Part shown: in pieces, positions 22,210 through 35,216 of the stretch
How positions within the stretch are numbered: position 1 is the stretch's first letter
How the letters are laid out: every line of letters starts with the position of its first letter
Assembly (NCBI GenBank): GCA_025618425.1
Contig: CM046835.1
Coordinates: forward strand, 13,837,700 to 13,901,699
DNA: 64,000 bases
Direction: 5' to 3'
From: Heliocidaris tuberculata
Lineage: Eukaryota; Echinodermata; Echinoidea; Camarodonta; Echinometridae
Translations under genes and position numbers: made by a program
Notes under the pieces: generated by a model
Seen by the model: the letters and a program-made list of their open reading frames with translations, nothing else
The model's database searches: none
What the model was told of the DNA's origin: nothing

Positions 22210-24340
22210 TTTCGAGAAGATTGAAGATTACACTGGTCAGATGAATTTTGTGTTTACTGTTCCGATTTTAGTTGCATAAACAAATGCTGTAAGGTATAAG
22301 TTTTCATTCATAACAATTTCTTCGCACTTGCTGAAATTATTTTCTATACAAATCTGTTGTTGCTTTTGTAGCCAAACTCTCACTCAAGCTCACAATATTT
22401 TTGGTAAAATTCTTCTAACTTAAAAAAAGTGTTAATGTTAGCAATTGAAAGATTCGCACCACACAAAATATGAAGAATAAAAGACATGAAAGATAAACAC
22501 CACGCAATAACCTCATAAAAGACAGGTTAAAATAGCGTTATTCCGACTTGAAATGATGATTTCGTGGTCTTCATTTTACATCATCGTGTAAAAAGGCGAA
22601 ATAAATCTGTTGTTATTCCCTTTGGGTATAGATACCTAAGATGTAATTTGGCAAAATATGAGATCTCCTTGGTCAGTAATTATTCTTGAACCGTAAAATC
22701 AAATTAGAATTTCATCATCTCACTGTTTCTCTCAACTCAGTGATATGGACTATGATAGAGAATGTACTCTTTTGTTTGATTTGAAATTGATCTTCAAAAA
22801 TGTATAAAAATCACGACACCTACGCAAGCTCAAATTGAATTCTGAGAAAGGAATAGCTTGATTTGCTGCTTTCCTTCAAAATGAAATCAAAGAGTATTTT
22901 TCTTAGAATTACTCTATAAATTATTGCTGGTCAGAAAACTTTTTAGTAATTAAAGACCAACGCACAAATTAATATTTCAATATTTCCATTCGTCTTATTG
23001 CATACCCCACGCATGCGAATTGGTTTATTTTCATATGCGAGGGAGGGAGCTAGCTGAAAGCAAATCATTTATATTTTGGGGAAAGAATATTTTATTTTCA
23101 AAATAAGTGTTTTATGAAAACATTTATATTTTGTTTCACTCTTATTCCAACCTTCAAAGCAATTTCCAAGCAGCGAAAAGGGAAGAAACATGTATGTCCC
23201 GCATTTTTGTTTCCTATCGTTAGACACTCATATAATAACCAAAGTTGGAATAATTTTGAATTTAATAACGGCTACATAATTAACTTCATAATTCGTATGA
23301 ATTCCTTGCTATCTCTTCATATATTGAACCATATATATTTCCTTTCGCCACTTCATTATATTAACTCTTGTTTTTCACCTTCATTTTCTTTTTTCACACA
23401 TGTAGGTCTTTACCTTTTCTCCCCTCTTTTAAAAATTGGTTCAGCACTGTTTCAGTTTCATCTCCTTCTCCCCTATCATTAGCCCGAGATGACCCCCTTC
23501 CACTCAAAAGAAAAAAAAAAAGGAAAAGGAAAACAAAAATCATGATCAGGGTAAATATCCATTGAGGGCTAGGAAATTTGATGCGAAGTTGATAACAATA
23601 ATTGTAGAAGGGTTGATTCAGGTCCTTAATTAAAGTTTGAAGCCAACATCTTGCTAGCCAAAGCTATTCTCGACATTTCAACTGATATTCTTATAATTGA
23701 TATACAGCATCGAGTAGAATGCATTAATTTTCCTAAAACATTTAGATGAACATTGCTTGACAATATTAAAGAAAAGGTTCCTCATTACTATTTCGAACAA
23801 CGAAGAACAGAGATACAATGTAGAACGCGTTAATGATTCCTCGTACATCGGTAATGATGGACTCCCTCTCGGCAACAAACGAATCAATTGCGACGGGGAG
23901 CCGAGATCTGCCCGAGGAGGCTACTCGAAAAATATGTCTGAATGTCTTCAGAAAACGACAATTTCTGTCTCTTTTTATTGCCGCTGGGAACACTGCGGGG
24001 AAAAGTAATTGCTGATGCTTCCCCTAATGATCTATTCGGGAAATTACTGAAGGCTTAGAAACTGAAATTCCAATTTGTAATGATGGGCGCATGACATTTT
24101 TTTGTGTGTCTTTTGTCTTTCTGCTTTACCGTGAGAACTGAGAATGCGTGAATGTCAGGCTGGGTGATGTGCTCAAGGAAGGTTAGGCCTGGTTAATTAG
24201 TAGTCACGGTGCGCTATAATCGTAAACTGTTTTCTGAATTGATGTACAGGCTGCAACGATTAGAAATCGAGGGGTTTGATGACCGGAATTAGTCGAATCG
24301 TGAGGAGAGATTTACATCCCAGACAGCCAAGAAGAAATCT
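22210..24340. other. AT-rich spacer, nothing recognised
   Basis: No gene or element was found. A short non-repetitive patch at about 23760-24010 is open in several frames on both strands, but none shows a motif or exon-like borders. Confidence 0.5.
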
Positions 24341-24342
24341 TC

Positions 24343-24470
24343 TTTTTTTTCTCTCTCTCTCTCTTTCTTTCACACACACACACACACACACACTCTCTCT
24401 CTCTCTCTCTATCTCTCTCCCTCTCTCCCCTCTCTATCTTTCTCTCTCCTTCCCCCTCTCTCTCTTACAT
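24343..24470. repeat. Compound (CT)n-(CA)n-(CT)n microsatellite
   Basis: CT-rich at about 24343-24368, (CA)n at about 24371-24391, then CT-rich to about 24465. The overlapping frame is simple-sequence translation. Confidence 0.92.
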
Positions 24471-25190
24471 ATTAAATCTTACATTTCGTGACACCAATTT
24501 CCTCACCTCGTGAAAACACCTATCGAAAATTTTCACTCATCCATTATTCTTTATTTCCATTTTCCTTTATCAAAAGTTTCACCCTATTTTCTGTTCATCT
24601 CCGCAATCAGTCATGCGTATTAGGGTGGGTACCATTCTACTTTTTGAGGTTTATGACGCGAAATTATTCCAGAAATGCAAGATAAGCAAGAGGAACAGAA
24701 ACAAACAAATAAACACAGAGTGAAGTATTCATTACCGAAGTTATACATTTCTACACTGATAATAATCTTGTCTTCAGTTAGTCAGTTTGGATGTCAAACA
24801 AAGGACAAAGAACGATGCAAACATCGTACTGAAATCTCAAATATATTTTTTCTTCTCCAAAAGTATCAATACCGCCTCTTATCAAACTATATTCCACATT
24901 AAGAAAATGCTATCAAATATATAATATGAATCACGAAATGTGGCATGGGAATTTTTTTCATACCTTCTATCATGCCGATCCTCCACTAGACTCTTAAGAT
25001 AAAAAAAATCTCGCGCCATTTCAATTTGAAATTGAGATTTTTGAAATATATTTTTTACAGAAGGGGGGGGGGGGGATGTCCACCGCTTTAGGGTATCGCC
25101 TTTTCCCCCTCATTTCTAACCAACTTACTGTTTATATTTGCTTTTAAACATGTCCAACCGTTTTCAACATCACTTAATAGGTCATCATAG

Positions 25191-25412
25191 GTGCATCATA
25201 TATTTTACTTACTGATATTTAATGATGTGCCCATATCTATGGAAAAACATCATTGTTATATTATTGCTGTTATTGTATTTATTTTATGTTATGCACTACA
25301 GTATTATGTTAATATGACTGAAAACAGTAAATAAAATCTGAAATCTGAAATCTGAAATGTTCTACCAATATCAGTTCTTCTTTCTTTCTTTTTTTTTTTT
25401 TTTTTTTTTGTT
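25191..25412 (+). mobile_element. Probable LINE/SINE 3' end with a short tandem tail, then a T-run
   Basis: An AT-rich segment ends in AATAAAATCTGAAATCTGAA and one further unit, i.e. a polyadenylation-like AATAAA followed by a short (TCTGAAA)n tail, which is typical of retroposon 3' ends. A T-run lies at about 25385-25409. No coding part was recognised. Confidence 0.4.
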
Positions 25413-25499
25413 GTTGTTGTATTTCTGCTGACCCTGCTCACTCTCTTTCTTCCATCACCTGCACCCAACCTTTTCCACCAACCCCCCAGAGGAGCATTA

Positions 25500-28400
25500 T
25501 CCTGTATCACCGGCTGCTACCACGCCGCTTTGGGGGAAAGCATGTATAGCCGTGTCAATATTGACACTTAGGGACCTCCGTTCCGTGCTATAAAATTACG
25601 ATTATAATCCTCCCATCTCATCACCAAGCCCGGCTTTGCATCATCGTCAAAGAAACGATCTGGTTTTAATAAGACCGCCACGATAATAATATACATAGCC
25701 CGTAACTCATCAGTATAGCCAACGAGGGTACAAACCTATATCGCCTACACGTTCCTTTACATGAACCAGTTTCATTTAAGAAAGCAAACTAATCACGAGC
25801 AATTAGCGTGGTAATCTTAATCAGTTGGACATGCTCGATGTCTGGAAGCTGTTTAAGAACAGAGTTGTAGAGCAATTAACGCGATGGCTTCTCACGCAGA
25901 GCCTGAAATCAATTAACTCTTGTGAAAATGTCCTCTTCCATATTTTTAGGTTCTGGAAAAGGAATTATACTTTTGGTAGGAATGACCTAGCTCATCATAG
26001 CTTTTCCCACGTGCATAGTTCTTCATTCATTGACCTGGAAATCAACCTTTGATATAAAAGTGTTCTTGTTCTGTATTCATATTTTTTTGGCGATCTGCAA
26101 AAATATTTAATTTTTTATATTCAAACTTTGATAATTTATTTTTGTGTTCCATTTCATCTTTACAAAACGGGTGTCCTGATTTTCAACTAATTTTCCAATG
26201 AGTATTGAATGATTAATTTACCCTCATTGTTTCATAATAAAACATATCGCAAATAAATCATTTTGATACACAATTAAATTTTGATTACTATTTTAATATA
26301 TTATTCTGAAATGTTTTAGAACCTTTCGAAAGAAATGAATTTCTCCAGGTATTTGTTTGTTGTAAAAAGTAGTTTGTACTCATTCTGTGCTGAATGTTAC
26401 CTGTTTCATTCCTCCTGTTAATTTATGTTATTATATATCTGATAAATATGGCGCACCCCCTCTCCCATACTCACAGTGGTGTATTGTGCATAGAAATAAG
26501 AGAAAGATATCATATTATTCGCACTGAAAGAAAGAATGCCGGTGTGTTTGTAGAGCTGGAATGGGAACGTGAGAGAGAAAGCTGAAAATTAAGTCTCTGC
26601 TGATGTAAACAGTGAAGAGAATAAGAAAGAAATCAATATGATATAGAAGAGTGTGATTTCATGGGACTGAGGAAATAGTGTACATGACATGATAATTATA
26701 AAATGCCTAAATGTGAGTTCATGTTGCTGTCTAAAAGGGAAAAACTTACAAAAGCCCACGAATCCTTAATTCATCGTGTAAAATTTTACCGATATAGTAA
26801 AGTTAGTTCAGAATACTGCTTGATATTTTGTATTGTTATGACACTGTTCGGAGCTTTTCAAAGATGTATACAAGGGCTAACAAAACGATAAATTATCCAA
26901 AACATGAAGCTTGGCAAATTGATAACATCGACTGGAAATTACGTGAACTGATTTACTTTTTACGAAGCTATTAAAGCATCCACAACTGAAGGGACTAAGC
27001 ACAATTTAGAACTGGGAAAGGGTATAGAGAGGATGAAGACATTATGAGTAAATCTTTGAAAACCAGGAAAAAAAGAATTATCCGAGTTTTTCTTCACTTC
27101 AAATTCATGACACTTTGTGAATTAAATATTCCGATCTTCGACTTTCCTTCCATTTATTATTCTTTTGCGTTCTAGGTCAAATTTTTACCTCCGTTTTTCA
27201 CCGTTAATAATTATTTTATTTTGAGAGATTCTCGAGTTACAGGATACCAAAACGAGGCCAGGGCAAATGTCACTTTCATTGCCATTGCATGTCACGTTTG
27301 GATAAAGCAAACTCCAATATATATACTGCCAAAATGTTTTAGGGGTGGGGAACATAAGATGAAATTGGCAGGAAATTGTCCCGAATGCGTGCTTAATTTC
27401 TCAGCAGAATTATTATCATTATCATTTCTATAACCCGCGCAAGGGTTAATTTTTAATCAGTATTTGAACTGTGCCATCCGATGTAGTTTGACTAACATAC
27501 ACCTTGTTCAAATAGAAAGTATTTTTCTAAATAAGGGGTATAGGGTATGATTTTTGATGATATAGTAAATTTAATAAGAGCACATTATTTGAGCTGGTAT
27601 ACATGCCATAGCTTTTGGCGGGAAATTGCCACCAACTAGTGGTGTTTCCAAGACAACTGAGTTTGACCGAAATTCTCTTTGTTACCATTGTATCACATCG
27701 TGATCTGAATCTATTATTTGCACAGCATCTTATATCTAACGTTTCTACAAATTATGATTTAAAAGATGAAGTCTCTTCATACACATTTTACATGCATTTC
27801 GGGAGAGGGTTATTAATGAGATATAATTCATACAGTTTTATTATTATTATCATTATTATTATTATCATTAATATTTAAAACTCATGGCCGTGTTCTAAAG
27901 AAGTAACCACTAGAAAGAAATGTCAACATAATGCTCAACATAACTGCCTATAATGAATAAATGAATAAATATTAATAGATAAATGTATTACATAGGCCTA
28001 CAATATGTAGCGTGGGTAACAACTCTACTATGTCAAACATAATACTGACTGATGGGTGCAAAGAGCTGGTGTCACATGCTGCAAAGCGTCAAAATCTGAC
28101 AATTAAATGAAAGGTATATATGCAAGCTTTTTCATGTTTGGGAGTGACGAGTCTGTAATCTTCTAGCCTCGGGGCAAGTCGTGCGCATGTGTATTTGAAC
28201 GTGTTATTCTACGCCCCATTTTCGATTTGCATTTGTTGGTTTAACACGTTGTTTGACCCCTGGGCTTACGAAACAGCAATAAGGGACATGGGAAATTCAA
28301 TGTTTATCTGAATATTGCCAATTTGCCAGTTGTAAAGCTTGTTTCCAACGTCGTACGCCCTGCGGCCCAAAAGTTGTCTTTATGTTCGGTTTCCTGTATA

Positions 28401-29390
28401 CGTCGCCTAGCGGCTAACTCAATAATACCCCTATATGCTTTAAAAATGAATATAAAGGGACAACCGTCCTGGGATTTAATGGTGAGGTGTATGAAGAAAA
28501 GGAAATGACAGAACGAGGGTTTCGATGTTGATTATCTTCTGTGATAATCGAAGTAACGAGAAATGGGAGAAAGTGTTCTGAGTGATAATGAGGAACAGAC
28601 AGGTACATGCATGGTAATCAAGAGAGACAGTAGGTATCGCATTCAAGTGAGTTTTCATTTGTTGAAGAGTCTCGTGGTGGATTAGAATGATCGAAGGTAT
28701 GAAAGAATTTTGTGATTCACATTATATATTTGATAGCATTTTCTTTCATTTTTCCTTTACGTGGAATATTTTTTGATAAGAGGCAATACTTAAATACATC
28801 ACTACAGTGGCGTAGCGTGAGTCCAGCCTCTGAAGGGGCACTAGCATCATTGGTGGAGGGGAGGGGGGCAGCGGTCGGAAAAAATTCAATGCGACTTTAC
28901 GTGGACACTGACTAGGGACTAGGGGGAGGGTGCGGGAAGGGGTCCTGTCGTCTTCTTTTCTCGTCCTTTTCCCTTTCCCTTTCTTTTCCTCTCTTTCTTT
29001 CTTTCTTTTTTTTTTTCCTTTTTGCCATTAGATGGGGGGGGGGGGGGGTCCGCGTGCCTCTGTAGCCCCCTGTTATGGTAGGTTATCTGATAAAAAGAAA
29101 TCCAGCTCAATTTTATACATATTTGGATCGTAGAGAATAAGCAAGTCAACATTGGCTGCCATTGGTGGATTCATTTCCAAATCATTTTAAAGTACTTCAC
29201 AAAAAATCACTCCATCTCTTTCTCTCTCACTTTGATTTTGTGTTTATTCATTATGGCATATCTTAAAAAGAATATTGACAGTAACACACATAAGTCAGGT
29301 ATACTTAACCGCGCGCAAAAAGTTCACACGAATTAAAGAGTAATATGAATGAGTTTAACAAGGAAATACGTCCTGCATTGATTTCTATAT
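25500..29390. other. Gene-poor stretch
   Basis: No coding region was recognised. Seen: ATT/ATC-rich tails at about 27410-27432 and 27836-27870 that could be LINE ends, a G-run at about 29034-29048 with a nearby T-run, and AT-rich spacer elsewhere. A non-repetitive patch lies at 25520-25760. Confidence 0.5.
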
Positions 29391-29429
29391 AACTTTGACA
29401 TTTTTTTATCTTATTGTTGATAACAACTC

Positions 29430-29449
29430 TCGCTTTCTCTCTTTCTTTT

Positions 29450-29483
<34 letters not shown>

Positions 29484-29745
29484 ATTTTATACATCTCTCC
29501 CATTCTACTCTTTATTTCTCTCTCATGCACTATATACATATCTCCTTCTTCCCATCTCTCTCTCTTTTTTTTTCTCTCTCTCAATTGATACATCTTTAGC
29601 TATAACTGTTTTTCTTGCTCTCTCACTTAAAGCATATCCCCTTCTTTCCATTTCCCCCTCCCTCCCTCTCTCCCTCTCTCCCTCTCCCCTCTCCCCCCCC
29701 CCCCTCTCTCTCTCTCTCTCCCTCTTCGTTTATCTCTACATTCAT
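29430..29745. repeat. Long CT-rich simple-sequence block
   Basis: About 300 bp of (CT)n with CCCTCT variants and a C-run at about 29693-29704. It ends about 55 bp left of the inverted-repeat element at 29800. Frames on both strands here are repeat translation. Confidence 0.95.
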
Positions 29746-29799
29746 CTCCCCGCTCACCTCTGCCTTCATCATTTAAGTAATTCGTCATTTTTTGGTATA

Positions 29800-31182
29800 C
29801 AGTGCGTATCAAAAAAGTATACCCAACTTTGGTAGCTTTTAATTAAATAATTATGAGCGTGAAATGTATTTAATAGTAAAGAGCAACTTATATTCTGTGT
29901 AATGATAGCTTATTCATAACTTTGCTGCCCCGGATGACTGAGCAGCAGGCTTTTCAAAAAGTATTGTCAAAATCCTCTTGTACCAAGTTTAGGCTGAAGC
30001 AGCGAATGTGGGTCAAACCAATTATGCATTAATTACTTCAGTTAAAACATTTGCCGAGTTATTTTTAATTGATTTTGTACATTTGAAAAGAAAAGGTGTT
30101 AAATTCAACTCCAACTCAAGAAAGGGCTTATTACAAGCTAAATGTATGATATTTTCTTTGTCATGATAACACAATCTTGCCTTCATCCGCATCCATTGTT
30201 TAAGGTAAGCCTTTTTACTGATTCATTCAAATGGACAAAATTTATTTGGGAAGCTATCTTTTTTCTTGAAAGTCTACTATCAATTACTCTCAACTCTCAA
30301 CACATGTATCCTTCCTTGCATTCTTTTCAGTCTTTAAGGTCAGTAAACCTTTGGCCCGTATTCTCGAAAGGCGCCTAATTTAAGCCTCCGCCTGAGTGTG
30401 TAGATTTAGGCCACCGAATTATGGAGAGCCAAATGTCCCCTTCTTTTAATCCTACAAAATCACCATAGTTCTGGGACTAAAATGCAAATACAAACACCGA
30501 GAGGATAGAATTGATTTTTGATGCTCATTTCATGGCAGAAAATAAATTGGTTTCTTTATTTTGTTACATAAATATAGTAATTTATACTGAACTTAGGGAT
30601 CGACGAATGGCCTACCATAAATCAGCGGCCTAAGTTAAGCCAGGCTTATAACTTAGGCCACTTTCGAGAATACGGGCCAAATGAGTTTCATGTGCTATTC
30701 GAGAAAAACACAGTGTGCACCTTATGCAGGTGAAATGGTGCAATCGACAAAATGAGCAGAGAATTTTTAGTTATCACGAGACAAGTAGTTACAAGGCTGT
30801 TAAAATAAATTAAGGTTATCATATGAATTGAAACAAGGTCATTTGAAAGCTTAGATATATACCGGATCACTTTGAACAATGAAGCATTGAAGCACCAAGG
30901 AGAAATTTACAAATTATTTTAGACTAAACTAACACATTGATATGGCTTGACCCACATTATTTCGTTGCGTTACCCCAAACTTTGAACAAGGAGATTTTGA
31001 CGACACTTAAAAAAAAAAAAAACTCTGGTACTCAGTCATCCATTTTCAGAAATTTCATGAACGAGGTACCACTGGACAGACAAGTTACTTTTCACCATGA
31101 AATAAATTTCAAAGTCACATCGGTTATGACTTTTTAATTAGAAGCTGTCAAAAATAGGTATACTTTTTATTGATGCACACTG
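29800..31182. mobile_element. Long-terminal-inverted-repeat DNA element, interrupted by a nested MITE
   Basis: The left end reads CAGTGCGTATCAAAAAAGTA. The reverse complement of the right end reads CAGTGTGCATCAATAAAAAG and then GTATACC. The two arms stay similar for about 200 bp, with shared blocks such as GGATGACTGAG, TTGTCAAAATC/CGTCAAAATC and AATGTGGGTCAA. TA precedes the left end and a mutated TT follows the right. The CAGTGCGT terminus and TA site are of Tc1/mariner type. No transposase was recognised between the arms. A second element (30353-30678) sits inside, so this one is older. Confidence 0.8.
30353..30678. mobile_element. Nested MITE with GGCCCGTATTCTCGAAAG termini, 326 bp
   Basis: The left end reads GGCCCGTATTCTCGAAAG and the reverse complement of the right end is identical for these 18 bases. 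Further in, GGCCTAA-type motifs recur in both arms (GCGCCTAATTTAAGCC against GGCCTAAGTTATAAGCC). No coding capacity. The perfect termini suggest a fairly recent insertion into the surrounding 29800-31182 element. The target duplication is unclear because the flanks TTT/AAA extend the palindrome. Confidence 0.85.
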
Positions 31183-31468
31183 TTTATCAAAATTTCATTT
31201 CTGTAGACTTTTCTTTCAAATAGATTATCATCGATATGTCTCCCGCATCACCCATTCTGCATCCCTCAAGTACGTTCATAATAAAAAAAAAAAGTGCACC
31301 ACATATTATGGCCATAGTCACAATCTCCCCGACTTCCATATATGTATACATTTAGCAACATATGATCTGCATTGAAGATTATTGCCGCAAATATAATAAT
31401 ATCACAATTAACTTTGAATACTTTCTTGGAGGAACATTATGACAGATTAAAGGCACCTCGTTCTGTCG

Positions 31469-31508
31469 TTCTGGAGAATATATATATATATTCTCCAGAA
31501 AATGTTAG

Positions 31509-31545
<37 letters not shown>
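31469..31545. repeat. Perfect 32-bp palindrome followed by a (TA)n microsatellite
   Basis: 31469-31500 is a perfect palindrome with half-site TTCTGGAGAATATATA. It is followed by ATGTTAGGT, a GTG, and (TA)n to about 31541. The flank CAGAAAATGTTAGGT is repeated before a second (TA)n tract at about 32131. Confidence 0.95.
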
Positions 31546-31549
<4 letters not shown>

Positions 31550-32116
31550 AAGACAGACAGAAAGAATGAATGAATTGACGGCGGGTGGGGGGGGGGGGCA
31601 ACATGTAACAAAAACCGGGACTATATCGTTTTATCGAAATTGAGACAAGTATCTGAGAAACCTGACAGCTGCAAAATGGTATACAACCGATCACACCCTA
31701 TTTTGAAAGTATTTATCTGCTTGTACATCCATTCTTCTTTTTAGAAATATGAATATTTAACCCTAGCAGACATTACAAATTCTTTAGTGCAACAACACTG
31801 ATGCAAATAACCATGTTTGCGCAGCTTTTTGTCATTAATTACAAATAACTGCCGTGAGCCCCCCACCCCAAATAACAAACGAGCTTACTTAATTCTTTAC
31901 CTGGTATTTTTTTTTTTTACTATTAGGATTATCTTTAGATATATAACAATACAAATACTCATATTTTGTTTTGAGTTAAAGTTTTGGGACGGAAGCCTTT
32001 CCGAAAATCATAAATATTCAGTAAATATTAATTTCGAATTCGAATTTCTGTAGCTACCCTTTTCTGTCATGGCTAGTAAACTGATTCTAAGTCTACTAGC
32101 CATTACATGTAATATC

Positions 32117-32128
32117 ACAGAAAATGTT

Positions 32129-32174
<46 letters not shown>

Positions 32175-32330
32175 CTCCCTCCCCCTCTCTTTCTCTGTCT
32201 GTCTGTCTCTGTCTCTCTCCCTCACTAATCTCTCTTTTCCTCTTTCTATCTCGTTACTCGCTACCCCATCCCACTCTCCCTCTCTCTTTCTCTCTCTTTA
32301 CTTGTGTGTTTTTGTGTCTATTCCCACCTG
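32117..32330. repeat. (TA)n microsatellite joined to a CT-rich tract
   Basis: CAGAAAATGTTAGGT at about 32117-32131 precedes (TA)n to about 32168, then CT-rich imperfect repeats to about 32300. The frame 32069-32347 is repeat translation. Confidence 0.9.
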
Positions 32331-33561
32331 AATCCACCAAGGGATAGTAAATTTAAACCAATTAATGACAGAATTACGCTAAATTCTGTGTTTCATCCTT
32401 TCATATTTTAGTGGAAAGAAAGAGTGAAATATAGAGGGAATGAAATTGAAGGAGCGAAGGATCATTTTGTTGATAAAATAGAAAGAAAAGGGAAATTCAT
32501 TCATACATGACTGAAGTCTAATTTCTATTCATTACACCATGCAGAGGAATACAGGAGATACCGATAGACGATACTCAACACGAAATGATATATAATACTC
32601 CTCATTAATGCTACCAATTATCGATGGATCAGCAAATTTTCCAACCTCAAGATAAGCATGCTTAAAATGGTAATAGACCACCAGATATATGATTCCTATC
32701 TCCCAATCGTCCCTGCATTTCCACAATAATTTTCTCATTCCATGATTATACATTTTTCTTAACTTCCTCTTTTTCATAACAACCTCTTTATATTCCATTC
32801 TGTAATTATAGGTTACTTTATCACTTCTCCTTGTTTTGTAATTATCATTTTCTGCGTGATTACAATTTTCCCCCATTTCATCCCCTAAAACTTCTCTCTT
32901 CCCTATATCATTACGTGAAAAGATAAATAGGTTCTGCCAAAAAAGGGGGAATGTAATATCCCATGGATTTTTACAGAACCTTGATACCAAGCGTTCGTCG
33001 ATGTGCGACGAGCACTCTTAAATATTTAGAATATATTACGTGCCGATCATTTCGTCACTTTCGCAGAAAATATTACTTAATCAACATGATCAGTCTGCAT
33101 GCAATTTCGAGTTTTTAGTCGATTTTACTCGATAGGCTCATACATAGCACATAACATGCTAAATTCACTTCGTTTCTTTGTAGCGAAACTTTATGAATAG
33201 GCACTCAATGACACGTATACTCTAGGCAGACATCCCCATAAGTCATTTATTTTTCATTTCCTCGTCATCTATTCAAGATTAATCTTTGACGACTTCAAAA
33301 CGAATTAATATTCCCAGTAGTGACATGATTTTGGATGTGTTCTGAATCCTTTCTTGGATCTCTTCGTGGGCAAGAATTCCATTGCGTTTCAGTGGTGTAA
33401 CATTAATCACTTACATCACTCCCTTGTTGTGGAAGCGCACAACATGGTAGATTTTTTCTAGGCCATATTTATTTCTTTGAATCAAATGGGGACAATTAAA
33501 AGTCACAACGTGCATGCCATGCAATGCTCACAACATCTAGTAAAAGTGTGGATGGCACAAT

Positions 33562-34460
33562 TTAGTTTTAGTTTAGTTTAGTTTATTTATTTCTCATTTC
33601 TCAATATAGCAAAATACAAATGAAATACATACATTCATAGTACAGAAATAGGTAACAGTATACACATAGGATAGTAAATCTCAACTTAACAATTGAAATT
33701 CCGTAATAGACAAAGCAAAATTGCGGAGAAATGAGAGGAAACCAGCCAAAAAGCGTAGCTTGTGAGAGGTGGCTGATTTTCTGAATCGTAAAACAATAGT
33801 CAAAAAGTAAAGGAGACAAGACTAAGAATCAGTTCAGGGAGTCCAGTTTAAAAATACTAAGTAAAAATGTATTTAGAAATAAGAAAATAAAAAACAACAA
33901 CAAAGGAAAATTGCTCTGCCTGTGCATTTAGAACAAATTAACAAGGAGGTAGAAGAAAGATTCATCTATCTTCATAATTATGACAAATAATAGCTCTACA
34001 TACGTCCTTACTCCGTAACAGAGGGCCTGCATTCCTAGTTATTTCCTATTTGATGGTCAGCAAAAACACGCACTCGTCATGCTCGTAGCATGCATATAGG
34101 ACTGATTACGAGCGACGAGATGGTCTAAACTTTAGGTCAGATAACATATTTTGAATAGAAAAACTAACACCCCTGGTATAAGATGTCGAAGAGTTTTAAG
34201 TCCAGTCTGGCCACTTCTTGCTCTATAAATAACTATATTCGAATGACGTTGAGTATAACACTCTATTGGTTTAATTCGTGTAATATCAATAACTGACTCC
34301 CATATAAGATCATGGAATAATGACTGACATTCTAATTTATTTTCCCCTTCCTCGACCCACTGAAACAAATATAGAGCATTCCAGTTCATAACCGATAACG
34401 TTCCTGTATTTGATGTCATGTCCTCAAAAACGAGAATGGCATACAGACTTACCATGGGGT
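33562..34460 (-). mobile_element. Probable 3' part of a non-LTR retrotransposon, minus strand
   Basis: On the minus strand an open frame (34455 to 34132, 107 codons) ends with a pattern ECYTQRHSNIVIYRARSGQT followed by LKTLRHLIPGV. The spacing of Y-T-R, I-x-RAR and GP/PGV resembles the post-RT C-terminal region of LINE ORF2 (Y-x-TR ... PR-x-R ... GP-x-WN), though the final WNSLP box is not preserved. About 570 bp downstream the element ends in AATAAACTAAACTAAAC (33562-33595), a typical A-rich LINE tail. A related antisense tail occurs at 49832-50100, sharing an AAGC-GCTTGTGA block. Assignment is by pattern only. Confidence 0.4.
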
Positions 34461-34479
34461 TTTGAATTACATTCTATTC

Positions 34480-35090
34480 ACTATTAGGAAAACCTTCACG
34501 TGGGACTACGGTAATTCGCCATTGAGCGCTGTGGTGATCTAATTTACATGTGTCATTGTGGCAAAACGAAAACTTATTTTTTGTTATTGTATTCTACTTT
34601 ACTTATTTCCCAAAAGACTGCTACTTAAGAATAGGTTTTCAAAAACAAAGGGTTTTTAAAAACATACAAACAAACAACCAGGAATAAAGCACCTTTGATT
34701 CCTGTACCCTTTAGTTCCGGCATGCTGAATGCATTTCTCTTCTTTTTTTTTTTTTTGTCTCTCTCAATAATGTTATTGTAATTTTTATCGCCCGGATGGA
34801 TGAGGGGTAAGATTCATGACAAATTAAAGGAAAAGACAAAGCTGCTTCTTGTGACTGTATTCCTTCAGTCAATACCACGGTACTATTTAAGTTGACCTCA
34901 TCACTGTTCTTGAAATACTCTTAGAAAATCATCATAAAAATTCTTTAGACTAGCTCTGATATCTCACTTGTTCCCTCTGTTTTCTTTCCCTTGCAGAAAC
35001 GACAAATGGCTGCTGAATAACTCGTCGTCGCATTTAATGAGGTAAGTTTTATAAGGAGATTTTTTTTTTTTTTTTTTTTATCCAGTGGTT
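34480..35090. other. AT-rich spacer, nothing recognised
   Basis: T-runs at about 34743-34755 and 35060-35079 are the only obvious structure. Confidence 0.5.
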
Positions 35091-35155
35091 GGAAAACGGA
35101 TCATCCAGCAGCAAAGAGAGATCCGCCCCCCCCCCAGCCTCTCCTCCCTCCTCCC

Positions 35156-35156
<1 letters not shown>

Positions 35157-35205
<49 letters not shown>

Positions 35206-35216
35206 TTCTCTTTTCA
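35157..35216. repeat. (CT)n microsatellite
   Basis: Near-perfect CT repeat preceded by a C-run at about 35126-35135. The overlapping 96-codon frame is not considered a gene. Confidence 0.95.

Noticed and set aside
29395..29835. 146-codon serine/leucine-rich frame
   Set aside because: Translation of CT-rich simple sequence.
32532..32990. 152-codon minus-strand frame
   Set aside because: The longest frame outside simple repeats, but no motif, no exon borders and AT-rich composition; about what chance allows in a window of this size.
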